Below, piece after piece: positions 52,307 to 61,545 of a stretch of 64,000 nt of DNA. The translations under genes and the position numbers were made by a program. Origin of the DNA: Lederbergia wuyishanensis (GTDB taxonomy: Bacteria > Bacillota > Bacilli > Bacillales > Bacillaceae_C); contig NZ_JALIRM010000013.1 in assembly GCF_022900255.1 (NCBI RefSeq), forward strand, positions 124,001 through 188,000, written 5' to 3'. Numbering within the stretch: the first letter of the stretch is position 1; each line of letters opens with the position of its first letter. Under the pieces are notes generated by a model that worked only from the letters and a program-made list of their open reading frames with translations, had not been told where the DNA came from and did no database searches.

Positions 52307-53725
52307 TTAATCCTTTTGCTCCAATACTGCTTGTAAATCGATGCCCTTTTCTTGAAGGGTTTTTAATGCCTTCGTAAAAATAGCTAGCTCCTTCCCAAGC
52401 TTTTCAAGTCTTTGCTTATTAACTTCTTGTTCAAGGGCAATTTCTATTACTTTTTCCGCGAAGAAATTCACATCTTCTGCTAAATTATTAATCGTTTTTT
52501 GATTGTTTTTAATGATTTCTTGAATAAAAAATTCGCGTTTCTGAGTTTTCGAACGCTCGCTACCACCAGTCAACCACTGAATACCTTTATATACACCCAC
52601 ACCGGCAATCACGACAACGCCAATTCCCGTCACCATCGAAGATAATCCTAGCACTCCTCCAAGCCCAAGAGCCGCTAGTCCGGATGTAAGTCCGGCTGCA
52701 CTCAAGCCGACAACACTTCCACTCATATAGATTGCAGCAATTGGAACACCTACCGCAGCAGCTCTTGCAGACAATTCCTTCGCATTTTTCACAATTTGAT
52801 CGTCTTTTACTTCGCCACGCATTATTTTTTCATCATTTTTAATCCCTTGTTCAATCACAGCAATTTGATTTTCATCAATATCATATCGTTCCGCCAGATT
52901 AACAATAGACTCTACCTCCAACGCTGGAGTATCAGTTCCTCTCACTCGATGGACTCGAATCATATCTTTTACTAATGATATTTTCAATGCATTTTCGCTT
53001 CCGCGTGGAATGTTAACAATCATTCTTTCTAATAGTGCATCAATTGTTAATGACGGCTCTGCCACATAAGATCGAATCTTGTGACGCAACTCTGCATCAA
53101 AATTCAATTGCGCCATAAGCGTCTGTATTTCAGAAAGTGACTTCGCATCCACTTCATCATTCTCATTCATGACAAATTGAACGATAGCTTTTACGTAGTT
53201 CAGCTTCACATCTTCATGCATATCTTCCAAAATCATGATTTTATCTGTTTCATCAATTAAGTTTTGATCTTTCGATTCAATTACCTTTTGTAAAAATAAA
53301 TATAGTTGTTCGCCATCTACGTATAGATTATTAACAGCAAAGATGATCCTTTCATCCGCTTCAATATGTAATGTATAGTTAATTTTGTCAGGCTTGTTCT
53401 TTCTCGGAACCGCAACCTCTTCTTTTTCTACTTTCGTAATCGAATTAAAATTAATATATGTTGGCTTTACAAGAATTTCTTTATAATAAAATCCCGCCTT
53501 TGTAATAAGAAAACCGTCCTTCGCACTACCAAAAGTTGTTCCATCATAAAGAGCAATAACATTTGTTGCATTAATTCCTTCTCCGTAAGATTGAAGAGCA
53601 TTTTGCAGCTTCTTCTCCGGTATATCCGGCTGTACATAAGCTTTGCCCATTTCGCCTACTAGTTGCGGTGCAAATTGTGAGATAATCCCTTCAAAATTCT
53701 GTGTATCTGCAGCTGTTAATGTCAC
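52307..53725 (-). CDS. PH-like/TerB-like membrane protein of unknown function
   Basis: A 472-residue protein with several visible parts. A domain at about 50-150 looks like a bacterial PH domain (KDGFLITKAGFYYKE, ITKVEKEEV). A helical segment at about 165-300 resembles TerB (YVKAIVQFVMNENDEVDAKSL, LERMIVNIPRGSENALKISL). A glycine/alanine-rich hydrophobic stretch at about 322-380 probably enters the membrane, and the C-terminus is a coiled coil (395-470). Start is GTG 53725 behind GGGGG. It is the first gene of a two-gene operon with a His/Asp-rich membrane protein. A stress or defence role is possible but unproven. Confidence 0.7.
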   Translation of the reverse strand: MTLTAADTQNFEGIISQFAPQLVGEMGKAYVQPDIPEKKLQNALQSYGEGINATNVIALYDGTTFGSAKDGFLITKAGFYYKEILVKPTYINFNSITKVEKEEVAVPRKNKPDKINYTLHIEADERIIFAVNNLYVDGEQLYLFLQKVIESKDQNLIDETDKIMILEDMHEDVKLNYVKAIVQFVMNENDEVDAKSLSEIQTLMAQLNFDAELRHKIRSYVAEPSLTIDALLERMIVNIPRGSENALKISLVKDMIRVHRVRGTDTPALEVESIVNLAERYDIDENQIAVIEQGIKNDEKIMRGEVKDDQIVKNAKELSARAAAVGVPIAAIYMSGSVVGLSAAGLTSGLAALGLGGVLGLSSMVTGIGVVVIAGVGVYKGIQWLTGGSERSKTQKREFFIQEIIKNNQKTINNLAEDVNFFAEKVIEIALEQEVNKQRLEKLGKELAIFTKALKTLQEKGIDLQAVLEQKD

Positions 53726-53859
53726 TCATATTCCCCCAAAGTCCCTTATAATTTGAACTTAATTTTACAATAAAACATCTCATAACATTAGTAAATAATA
53801 TAAAATTTGGGTTAGTGGCTAAATTCAGAGACGACTACATACTACTTAAATTCTATAAC

Positions 53860-53893
53860 AAAACCCACGGCATCCCTTGTATACGTGGGTTTT
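53860..53893 (-). terminator. Terminator of the ABC exporter gene
   Basis: Arms AAAACCCACG and CGTGGGTTTT form a perfect stem followed on the minus strand by TTTTGTTA, about 30 bases past the exporter stop. Confidence 0.85.
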
Positions 53894-53921
53894 ACAATCA
53901 AAGTTTTTTAAATCCCATTCA

Positions 53922-55691
53922 TTATCCTGCCTGAGTTAATCCATCACCATTTAACAAATTCTGCTTCGAGTATAATTCTTTGTAATAACCATTACGTCTA
54001 AGCAAGCTTTGATGGTTTCCGTTTTCGACAATTTCACCTTTTTTCACAACAAATATCGTATCCGCGTTTACAATCGTGGAGAGTCTATGGGCAATCATAA
54101 TAATCGTTTTATCTTTTTCAAACTGGTTGATCGATTCCTGAACAAGCTTTTCACTTTCATTATCTAGTGCGCTTGTTGCTTCATCTAAAATAATGAGAGA
54201 AGGATTTTTTAAGAATACACGGGCCAGGGCAATTCGCTGTTTCTGACCGCCTGATAGCCTGATTCCTCTTTCTCCAATCTCTGTATCGTATTCTTGTGGT
54301 AATTCTGAAATAAAATCATGAGCAAAAGCCTTTTTGGCAGCAGCGATGATTTCATCATCCGTCGCATCTAACCTTGCCATTTTAATATTATCTTTGATTG
54401 AAGTACTGTATAAGAAATTATCCTGTGTCACAATCCCCATATGTTCCCTAAGACTGGCAATCGAGTAGTCTTTAATATTTACTCCATCAATTAATACATC
54501 ACCTTTAGTCGCATCATACATTCTTAGCAACAGTTGAAGAATTGTGCTCTTTCCACCGCCGCTTTCGCCGACAAATGCATATGTTTTTCCTTTCTCTAAT
54601 GTCAATGACATGTTTTTAATGATTTCATTTTTTCCATCATAGGCGAACGATACATTATTTAATTGAATCGATTGGTGAAATTGCTTTAATTCAACAGGCT
54701 TTTCACTTTCTATAATAGTTGAAGGAGTAAGAAAGAAATCAAAGATCCTATTAAGGGCAACATTTCCTTCTACAATTGATGGATAAGCATTTACCAGCGC
54801 CGCTACTGGACTTCTCATTTTGTCTACATACGCGAAAAAAGCAATTAAACTACCGATTGTTAAGCTTCCATCTATTACATATAGACTTGCCACTATCGCT
54901 ACGATAAATGGCGTCATGTCACTTAGAACATTTACGGACGCTAACATGACGGCATTCACTCGGGCATGCTTATCTGTCAAGCCATCAAAATGGATTAAAT
55001 GTTCATCCAGTTCTTCTTTGTCACGCTTTTCAGCTGCAAATAATTTTGATAGAAAAGCACCCTGTATCTTTTCAAATATAAAACCACTCATTACAGATCG
55101 ATACTTCATCATGTTCCGGGTGGTTCTTTTTAATTTCTTAGATAAAAGATGGGCTAAAACAAATTGAAAACCAACTAATAAAACCGATAGCACAGCTAGT
55201 TTCACATTAAGAGTCACCATAACAGTTATTACAAAGAGCAAAACAATCATTTCAATCCAAATGTTCCCGAACATTGCGGTTAAAAAGCCTCTTACCTTTT
55301 CAATATCATCGAAAAAGCGAGTTCCGATTTCACCACTTTTGTTGTCTACAAAGTATTTTGCGTCCAATGAATGGACCTTTTGAAAGGCATCTTTCCGAAG
55401 CTGTTTTATAATATTGTTGTTAGCCTTATGAATACAAAACTGCCGTACATATTCCATTGGAGTTCTAAGAAAAAGAAACACAATGATCATTCCTGCAGAA
55501 ATGTATAAAAGTTGTTCAAGCATTTCCGCTCGGCTTAAAGCTTCATTTTGCAGTAATTGATCAAATATATATTTCAAAATTAATGGAACAAAAAGCGGAA
55601 TTAAAAATCGAAAAACACTTCCTATAAACCCTATGAGATACCATTTACTAACCTGTTTCACATACGGCATAAATAATTGATAGTTATTCAT
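53922..55691 (-). CDS. ABC exporter half-transporter (MsbA/BmrA type)
   Basis: A 589-residue fused ABC exporter that works as a dimer in the membrane. The N-terminal part has six helices (about 1-320) with the coupling-helix region DNKSGEIGTRFFDDIEKV. The ATPase has Walker A GESGGGKST, Q-loop VTQDNFLY, signature LSGGQKQRIALARV, Walker B LIILDEATSALD and the H-loop AHRLS. ATG 55691 follows AAAGGAG; the open frame begins at a TTG inside the leader. The promoter (55735-55810) shares its architecture with that of the other ABC operon and likely answers to the ComA-like regulator. Substrate unknown; peptide or drug export is plausible. Confidence 0.93.
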   Translation of the reverse strand: MNNYQLFMPYVKQVSKWYLIGFIGSVFRFLIPLFVPLILKYIFDQLLQNEALSRAEMLEQLLYISAGMIIVFLFLRTPMEYVRQFCIHKANNNIIKQLRKDAFQKVHSLDAKYFVDNKSGEIGTRFFDDIEKVRGFLTAMFGNIWIEMIVLLFVITVMVTLNVKLAVLSVLLVGFQFVLAHLLSKKLKRTTRNMMKYRSVMSGFIFEKIQGAFLSKLFAAEKRDKEELDEHLIHFDGLTDKHARVNAVMLASVNVLSDMTPFIVAIVASLYVIDGSLTIGSLIAFFAYVDKMRSPVAALVNAYPSIVEGNVALNRIFDFFLTPSTIIESEKPVELKQFHQSIQLNNVSFAYDGKNEIIKNMSLTLEKGKTYAFVGESGGGKSTILQLLLRMYDATKGDVLIDGVNIKDYSIASLREHMGIVTQDNFLYSTSIKDNIKMARLDATDDEIIAAAKKAFAHDFISELPQEYDTEIGERGIRLSGGQKQRIALARVFLKNPSLIILDEATSALDNESEKLVQESINQFEKDKTIIMIAHRLSTIVNADTIFVVKKGEIVENGNHQSLLRRNGYYKELYSKQNLLNGDGLTQAG

Positions 55692-55734
55692 CGTCCGTAC
55701 TCCTTTCAATCATTTGATCCTATTGATTGATGTC

Positions 55735-55810
55735 ATTGTACGGTGATTTCACCTCTTGCAAACCGCAGTATTTGTGAATCAACCCCGCATGGTTTTGGAG
55801 CCATACCGCA
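55735..55810 (-). promoter_or_regulatory. Activator-type promoter with three TGCGG direct repeats (site A)
   Basis: On the minus strand -10 TACAAT (55740-55735), a 17-base spacer, and -35 GTTTGC (55763-55758). TGCGG half-sites lie at 55767-55763, 55789-55785 and 55810-55806, all in the same orientation and 22 and 21 bases apart. The promoter-proximal one abuts the -35. The same layout recurs at 60714-60788. TTGCGG is the known ComA half-site. Confidence 0.75.
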
Positions 55811-56013
55811 AGTTTTTGTGGGAACAATAAGAAATGCACAAGGCACGCAGCCTAGACGACAAGCAAATGTTCTGTGGCTCAATAGTCCGTACTTTGACTT
55901 TTGAGGCGCAGGTTTCTGACTTCGAGCAGTTAGTGCCTAGAGCTAGACAATGAAAGACTTTTTTCAAAATAATGATCGTATAAAATTTTATACTTTCCTA
56001 TCAAACAAAAAAA
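55811..56013. other. Intergenic sequence upstream of promoter A
   Basis: No supported gene. A 62-codon open frame (55967-55779, minus) has no ribosome binding site worth the name, is Cys- and Arg-rich, and its 3' end coincides with the promoter repeats, so I do not call it. Confidence 0.4.
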
Positions 56014-56030
56014 TCTACCAAAATGGTAGA
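56014..56030 (-). terminator. Terminator of the flavin monooxygenase gene
   Basis: A short perfect stem TCTACC / GGTAGA is followed on the minus strand by seven T, immediately past the stop. Confidence 0.75.
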
Positions 56031-56031
56031 C

Positions 56032-57069
56032 TTATAAATTTAAATGTTTAACTAAATATTCAGCGTCTTCTCCTACCCCTAAAAGAAGAGCTGATCCTCT
56101 TCGATTCTGCCAAGGTAGACCCAGAAAGTATAAGCCATCACTTTCAGTTACACCTTTAGTATGTTTTATATTGCCATTCCCATCAAAAAGAATAGGAATA
56201 TCAATCCAGGAGTAATCTTTTTTAAAACCAGTTGCCCAAATGACATTTTGTACACGTAAAGTGGACAAGTCCTCAAATTCAATGACATTTTTACGGCCAG
56301 ATTTTGTTCTAGCTTTAAGATGAACTTTCTTATTCTTTATTTTTTCTTTCAATTCATAACCGAATATAGGATCAGGTTGGCCTTTTACTTTTTTTCCGAT
56401 AAAGGAATCTCCACTTGCCTTCAATAAACCGATTTTCTCACACCACCAAAAGAAACTTTTTCCCCCGATAGATAAAGGGAGGAAGCGAATTTTATGACTA
56501 ATGGATAGGTAGGTTTCATAAGAATCCGATAATTCTACGGCTATTTGTGCACCCGAATTTCCCCCACCGACGACTAGCACAGAACCTTTATTCAATTGAG
56601 CTTGATTTTTATATTCAGAAGAATGAAGTTGAACAATGTCTTTTGGAAGGTCTTTTGCAAAAGATGGGATTCTAGGAGTATGAAAAGGACCTGTTGCGAT
56701 GATTACTTTTTTGGACCTAATTATAGAGTCATTTGTGACGATATGGTATTCATCATTTTCTTTCCGAACCTTTATCACTTCACATTTTAACTGCATAGGC
56801 AAATCGAATGTCTGAGCATATTGCTGTAAGTAATCAGCAATTTCATTTTTTGTTGGAAATCCAGATGGATCACCCTTTAAGTCCAAACCAGGTAAAGAAC
56901 TATATGAGCGCGGAGTAAACAAGACTAGAGAATCATATCTTTTCCTCCACGCATCACCGACTGATTTATTGTTATCAAGAATCACAAATGATAAGGACGT
57001 CTTCCTTAAATAATAGCCCATGGCCAATCCTGCCTGGCCGCCACCTATAACCACTACATCATATATCAT
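56032..57069 (-). CDS. Flavin-containing NAD(P)H monooxygenase-like protein (CzcO-like)
   Basis: A 345-residue flavoprotein. FAD-binding VVVIGGGQAGLAMGYYLRK lies at the N-terminus, the NAD(P)-binding VLVVGGGNSGAQIAVELS in the middle, and the ATG motif region VQNVIWATGFKKDYSWI near the C-terminus. This is the order of bacterial FMO-like and CzcO proteins. ATG 57069 follows AGGTG. It is a single gene with its own terminator, set between the two ABC operons. Substrate unknown. Confidence 0.88.
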   Translation of the reverse strand: MIYDVVVIGGGQAGLAMGYYLRKTSLSFVILDNNKSVGDAWRKRYDSLVLFTPRSYSSLPGLDLKGDPSGFPTKNEIADYLQQYAQTFDLPMQLKCEVIKVRKENDEYHIVTNDSIIRSKKVIIATGPFHTPRIPSFAKDLPKDIVQLHSSEYKNQAQLNKGSVLVVGGGNSGAQIAVELSDSYETYLSISHKIRFLPLSIGGKSFFWWCEKIGLLKASGDSFIGKKVKGQPDPIFGYELKEKIKNKKVHLKARTKSGRKNVIEFEDLSTLRVQNVIWATGFKKDYSWIDIPILFDGNGNIKHTKGVTESDGLYFLGLPWQNRRGSALLLGVGEDAEYLVKHLNL

Positions 57070-57211
57070 AATCTCACACCTATCATAACTGGTTTATCTA
57101 ACTCACTATCACAATATGAAAGATCAATTGCTATTTTAGTAGTTGTTCAAAACTCGTTCCTATTTTTAACTCACAGGAATATATTAAACATTATCTATTT
57201 ACATATTCAAA

Positions 57212-57382
57212 CTATTTTGGTAAATATATTTTTCTAGAAAATAATCTATTTTTGAATGGGAATTTCCTTATATAAGGTCGATTTGCTCTTTTAGCTGGAT
57301 ACATCCACGCCCTAGCAGCTATTCTTTGCCGTTCACGCTCTTTAAACTTCATAATTTTTTCTTCAACATATATATTATTCAC
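57212..57382 (-). CDS. Small basic protein, 56 residues, unrecognised
   Basis: Open frame GTG 57382 to TAG 57212, with GGGTGA about six bases before the start. The product is strongly basic with many Arg and Lys: KFKERERQRIAARAWMYPAK, then RANRPYIRKFPFKNRLFSRK. It has no membrane helix or signal. It resembles no family I know; the composition suits a nucleic-acid- or ribosome-associated peptide. It lies between the MacB-like operon and the flavin monooxygenase gene in an otherwise empty 408-base gap. Confidence 0.45.
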   Translation of the reverse strand: MNNIYVEEKIMKFKERERQRIAARAWMYPAKRANRPYIRKFPFKNRLFSRKIYLPK

Positions 57383-57477
57383 AGTTATTCACCCTTTGAT
57401 TTGTAAATTCCCCAAATCCATCTATCATTCGTAACTGGGGCAGAGATCATGTTCCGCCCCATATGATCGCGTTCATT

Positions 57478-59961
57478 TTACTCGTATCTTAATGCTTCAC
57501 TTAGTTTTGTTTTTGCAGCACTTGAGGCTGGTGCTAAACTGGAAATCAAGCTAACGGAAAGTCCAAACAGAGTAGTTGTAACGATGATGATCCATGAGAT
57601 TCCAAAATCAAAAGTAAGTGAACTTACTTCCATAAAGGTAGAAGTAATATAGATTAACAGAATTCCAAACAACGAGCCGATTATTGTTGCCGCAAGCCCA
57701 ATACCAAAGCCTTCTAACAGAATCATTCCGATTATTTGGCGACGTGTTATTCCGACTGCACGCATCACCCCAATTTCACGAATCCGTTCCATCACACTAA
57801 TGACCAATGTGTTAGTGATTCCTATTCCTGATACTATGATAGCTAAGACGACGAGTCCGTTTATAATCGTGAATGACCCCGTAAAGGTTGCACTAATGAC
57901 AGACACCCAATCTTCCGGCCCAAACATTTCTTCAATTCTTTCGCCAAACTGGTCAAAGATTCTTTCCCTTAATTGGAGCGGACTTGTATTCTCATTTTTT
58001 ATAACAAGAGCATTTCTTTCAAATTTAAGTCCGAAACTCTCTTTGAAGGTCTCTTCTTTCATAAAAGCACCATAGCCGCTGTTTTTCATCGAGTCGACAA
58101 TACCAGCAACCTTATATGCTTTTAAACCTTTTAAAGTATCTAGCCAAATACTCTCCCCGACCTTACCGCCCCACACATCATAAGCAATTTTGTCTAAAAG
58201 AATTTCATCCGAATTTAATTGTTTTATTCGATCACTATTTCGCATGTCCGGTATTGTAAACAGGGAAAATCGGTCAATCCATTCCTCACCAACACCATAA
58301 ACGGGCAATTTACGCTGTTGATCATGTAGATTCCAGACGACAGATTGCAAGGAATAAGTAACAGCTTCATCCACACCCTCAATGTTCTTCAAAGCTTCTA
58401 AATCCTCTTTTTCAACGTGGTGGAACATGATATCTAGATTTCCCCCATACGATGAATAGATGACTCTTTCATATGTTTGCAAAAGAGCAGAATTCAAAGA
58501 ACTCATTAATACAATCATCGTAATTCCTAAACAAAGAATGGCGGATGTCATGGAAGTACGGCCTAAATTACGATATATATTACGTGTAGCCATTTCTCCT
58601 GAAAATTGAAATACGAGCCTATAAACACTCTTTAAGAGGAAATCAAATAGTTTAAAAAGATAGGGATAAACTAAAATGATTCCTATCATCAACGGAATGA
58701 TTAAGAGTAAATGCTTAATAAAAAACCCGGATATAATCAACAATATTCCAATAATAGCAAGCCAATTATTTGGTCTAAAGGATGTGGCTTGGTTTTCTTT
58801 CAGCACCTCAATAACACTTACATTTCCTTCCTGACGAATCGGGTACCACGCTGCGAGAACTGGTACTATCATTCCAGCAAGAACAGACAATATCATGCCC
58901 TTCATCATGACCATGCTGCCTTCATATACGCTATATATTAAAAAGATAAGGGATTTTAAACCAAGTCCAAATGCATATCCCAACAATAATCCGCAAGTTG
59001 TTCCAATTACCGAAATCAGTATGACTTCAGTAAAAACCATCGATTGTATGTCCGTGGGTGTATAACCCACTGTCTTTAATACCGCAAATTCATTTCTTCG
59101 TTCTTTCATATTTACATAGAAAGAATTGAAAATGATAAAAGCACTAAGTGCGATACCTAGGCATCCGGCAATGTAGAGAGCGAGAAAGAAGGAATCTAAC
59201 GTTTTAAACGTTGATTCAAAATCGATCACTACAGGTTGCATATAGATTGCATCGTAATTTTTCACGAATTGATCTAGTTGACTTTCCATCCTTTCTAGCT
59301 TCGATGCGTCATTTATTTTCACTTGGATATTGTCAATTTTTCCTGAAAGACGATACCAATCCTGTACTATGCTTAACGGTACGGCCACAGACCATGGGTG
59401 ATAGTTTGCCATTGACCAGCTAGATGGTCCCATAAGTTCAACCGTATATTTGACGATTGCAGAAACTTTAATACTTTGTACTCCATGATCTGTTTTAAAA
59501 GAAATGGAATCCCCCACATCGACTTTCCATACTTTTGCTGTTCGATCCGTAATGACAGCCCCGCCTGAATCCAAACTGCCTTTAACTACATGGAAACCCG
59601 TAACTGGAGTATCTAAATCACTATATCCTGTTAAGACAACTCTTTTTTGAATCGGAGAAAGATTTCCTGCTTCTATCTCTATCTTTGTATTTTCTTTCAA
59701 CACAGCAATGGATGTCATATTTTTTATTTTCTTTACATCTTGATAAACCTTTTCTGAAAAATAAGCCTCTGTCCCATTAATATTAAAATCAGCTTTTCCG
59801 AAAGCGTTTTTTAAGTAAATTGGAAAAGCTTTTTCGGCTGAGTCAACAGCAGCAACTACCGCAAATGTAGAAGCTACCCCAATGACAATCGATAAAATCA
59901 TTAGAAAGCTTCGTAGCTTTCTTCGCATTAGATTACGCCATGCTACTTGCCAGTGATTCAT
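57478..59961 (-). CDS. FtsX-like ABC transporter permease (MacB type, duplicated)
   Basis: An 827-residue permease with two FtsX/MacB units. Each has a large extracytoplasmic loop. Membrane helices lie at about 15-35, then three near 255-375 (IIFNSFYVNMKERRNEFAVLKTVG marks the coupling region), two more near 400-435, and the second unit's four after about 470. The second coupling motif is VMERIREIGVMRAVGITRRQI. Such proteins transmit ATPase motion across the membrane (lipoprotein or peptide handling, antimicrobial peptide resistance). The start lies inside the ATPase gene (29-base overlap), behind GGGAG. Confidence 0.92.
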   Translation of the reverse strand: MNHWQVAWRNLMRRKLRSFLMILSIVIGVASTFAVVAAVDSAEKAFPIYLKNAFGKADFNINGTEAYFSEKVYQDVKKIKNMTSIAVLKENTKIEIEAGNLSPIQKRVVLTGYSDLDTPVTGFHVVKGSLDSGGAVITDRTAKVWKVDVGDSISFKTDHGVQSIKVSAIVKYTVELMGPSSWSMANYHPWSVAVPLSIVQDWYRLSGKIDNIQVKINDASKLERMESQLDQFVKNYDAIYMQPVVIDFESTFKTLDSFFLALYIAGCLGIALSAFIIFNSFYVNMKERRNEFAVLKTVGYTPTDIQSMVFTEVILISVIGTTCGLLLGYAFGLGLKSLIFLIYSVYEGSMVMMKGMILSVLAGMIVPVLAAWYPIRQEGNVSVIEVLKENQATSFRPNNWLAIIGILLIISGFFIKHLLLIIPLMIGIILVYPYLFKLFDFLLKSVYRLVFQFSGEMATRNIYRNLGRTSMTSAILCLGITMIVLMSSLNSALLQTYERVIYSSYGGNLDIMFHHVEKEDLEALKNIEGVDEAVTYSLQSVVWNLHDQQRKLPVYGVGEEWIDRFSLFTIPDMRNSDRIKQLNSDEILLDKIAYDVWGGKVGESIWLDTLKGLKAYKVAGIVDSMKNSGYGAFMKEETFKESFGLKFERNALVIKNENTSPLQLRERIFDQFGERIEEMFGPEDWVSVISATFTGSFTIINGLVVLAIIVSGIGITNTLVISVMERIREIGVMRAVGITRRQIIGMILLEGFGIGLAATIIGSLFGILLIYITSTFMEVSSLTFDFGISWIIIVTTTLFGLSVSLISSLAPASSAAKTKLSEALRYE

Positions 59962-60649
59962 TTATAGCCACTCCCTTTCTACGATCCTGTACAATTTCGC
60001 CATCCCTAATTAAGATGATACGATTTGCTACCGTTGCTGCCTGCTCATCATGAGTCACCATGACAATCGTAATTTTCTCTTCTTTGTTCAATTTGGTAAG
60101 TAATTGTAAAATATCACTTCCGTTTTTTTGATCTAAGTTACCAGTTGGCTCATCTGCCATAATCAATTGGGGTTTCATGGCAAGCGCTCTTGCAATGGCG
60201 ACTCGTTGTTGCTGGCCGCCGCTTAGCTGGGACGGAAACATCGATTCTTTCCCTTCTAGGTTTACATCCTTAATCAGCTGCTTTACTCTTTGTAAAATCT
60301 CCTCTTTAGGAGTTTTATTAGCCGACAAGGCAAGCGCGATATTTTCAGCAACTGTCAACACGGGAAGAAGTTGGTAATTCTGAAAAACAAACCCTACTTT
60401 TGTTCGGCGGAATAGCGTTCTTTCTTTTTCGCTCAATTTGTTTAAATGAATACCATCTACGATTATTTCTCCTGATGTCGGCAGGTCAAGTCCCCCCATT
60501 AATTGCAGCAGTGTACTTTTCCCCGATCCACTAGGACCCATAATAGCTACGAATTCACCTTTTTTGATGTGTACATTGTTATTTTTTAATGCGAAAAAAT
60601 GACCGGACTCTAAAGAATAAACTTTGGAAACATCTTGAATTGAAATCAT
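59933..60649 (-). CDS. ABC transporter ATP-binding protein (MacB/LolD type)
   Basis: The ATPase partner of the FtsX-like permease, 238 residues. Walker A is [10 protein letters not shown]-loop [11 protein letters not shown], signature [16 protein letters not shown], Walker [12 protein letters not shown]-loop VTHDEQAA. The wording of these motifs is typical of the MacB/LolD class. ATG 60649 follows GGAGG; the open frame begins 15 bases earlier. Promoter B (60714-60788) drives it from just downstream of the terminator of the two-component operon. Confidence 0.95.
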   Translation of the reverse strand: MISIQDVSKVYSLESGHFFALKNNNVHIKKGEFVAIMGPSGSGKSTLLQLMGGLDLPTSGEIIVDGIHLNKLSEKERTLFRRTKVGFVFQNYQLLPVLTVAENIALALSANKTPKEEILQRVKQLIKDVNLEGKESMFPSQLSGGQQQRVAIARALAMKPQLIMADEPTGNLDQKNGSDILQLLTKLNKEEKITIVMVTHDEQAATVANRIILIRDGEIVQDRRKGVAINESLASSMA

Positions 60650-60713
60650 AAAAATAACCTCCATTTTATTTTTTCGAATTGTAATTACATCTAATTCCTT
60701 CTAAGTTGATTAC

Positions 60714-60788
60714 ATTTTACGGCGAATTCTCTACTTACAAACCGCAGACATCATGAACAGCCCCGCAGAAATTTGTGGTGCCTCCGAA
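60714..60788 (-). promoter_or_regulatory. Activator-type promoter with three TGCGG-like direct repeats (site B)
   Basis: On the minus strand -10 TAAAAT (60719-60714), a 17-base spacer, and -35 GTTTGT (60742-60737). Half-sites TGCGG at 60746-60742 and 60767-60763 and TTCGG at 60788-60784 run in the same orientation with 21-base steps. Geometry is the same as at 55735-55810. Confidence 0.75.
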
Positions 60789-60820
60789 TATGCTTTGCAA
60801 TGTTGCCTAATAAAAATAAA

Positions 60821-60865
60821 AAGACTATTTCAAATGGATTGTTTCCAACCACTTGTAATAGTCTT
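60821..60865 (-). terminator. Terminator of the two-component operon
   Basis: Arms AAGACTATT and AATAGTCTT with further internal pairing are followed on the minus strand by TTTTTATTTTT, just past the response-regulator stop. Confidence 0.82.
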
Positions 60866-60872
60866 CAATCAC

Positions 60873-61523
60873 TTATTTCAATTCTTCTTCAGGAATTAAT
60901 CCAAAATCCTTTGCTTTTTGGACGGTGTCTACTCTAGTTCTAACACCAAATTTTTGATAAAGGGCTGTTAAATTATACTCCAATGATCTTTGACTCATCG
61001 CCAATTTTGTAGAAATCTCCCTAGTACTCTTTCCCTTGGCAAGCTCAGAGAGAATTTCTTCCTCCAACGAACTAAGTATAACTTTTTCTTGTGAATTACT
61101 ATCACTCGCTATGATTCCTGGTCTTCTCAATTCTCTTACTAATGATATTGGTAATACAGCCTGTCGCCTTAAAGCGCATCGTATGCCGGTCACAAGTTCT
61201 TCTCGTGAAGAAGTTTTTGATAAGAATCCCGAAACCCCTGCTTCTACCAATAAATTAAAATGAGGTTTAATATCAAATCCCGTATAGATGAGTATGATTA
61301 AATTTGGATCATAAGATAGTGCTTTTTTAGTAAGTTCCAATCCGTTAACATGGGGCATATATAAGTCAAAAAGCAAAACATCATATTGATTCAGTTTTAT
61401 TTGATCCATCGCTCTTAATGAACTATTTTCAATTGTGATTTTAAAATCAGGCTCTTGCTCCAAAAGCATTTTCGTTCCCTCAATAATGGATAAATGGTCA
61501 TCCACTATCAATATATTAATCAT
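60873..61523 (-). CDS. ComA-like NarL/LuxR response regulator
   Basis: A 216-residue response regulator. The receiver domain (about 1-120) has the acidic pair D8-D9, phospho-acceptor D53 in LFDLYMP, and the conserved Thr and Lys in YTG and SKTS. A C-terminal LuxR HTH (about 150-205) contains ILSELAKGKSTREISTKLAM and SQRSLEYNLTALYQKFGVRT. The recognition region closely parallels ComA of B. subtilis (SKRSIEYSLT...). ATG 61523 suits the AAGGAG better than GTG 61532. It follows the kinase gene by 22 bases and probably activates promoters A and B. Confidence 0.9.
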   Translation of the reverse strand: MINILIVDDHLSIIEGTKMLLEQEPDFKITIENSSLRAMDQIKLNQYDVLLFDLYMPHVNGLELTKKALSYDPNLIILIYTGFDIKPHFNLLVEAGVSGFLSKTSSREELVTGIRCALRRQAVLPISLVRELRRPGIIASDSNSQEKVILSSLEEEILSELAKGKSTREISTKLAMSQRSLEYNLTALYQKFGVRTRVDTVQKAKDFGLIPEEELK

Positions 61524-61545
61524 TTGTATCACTTCTCCTTATATA

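Noticed and set aside
55779-55967. 62-codon minus-strand open frame rich in Cys and Arg
   Set aside because: No credible ribosome binding site; its end coincides with the promoter repeats upstream of the ABC exporter. More likely non-coding sequence, possibly part of a dispersed repeat, which I cannot test without the genome.
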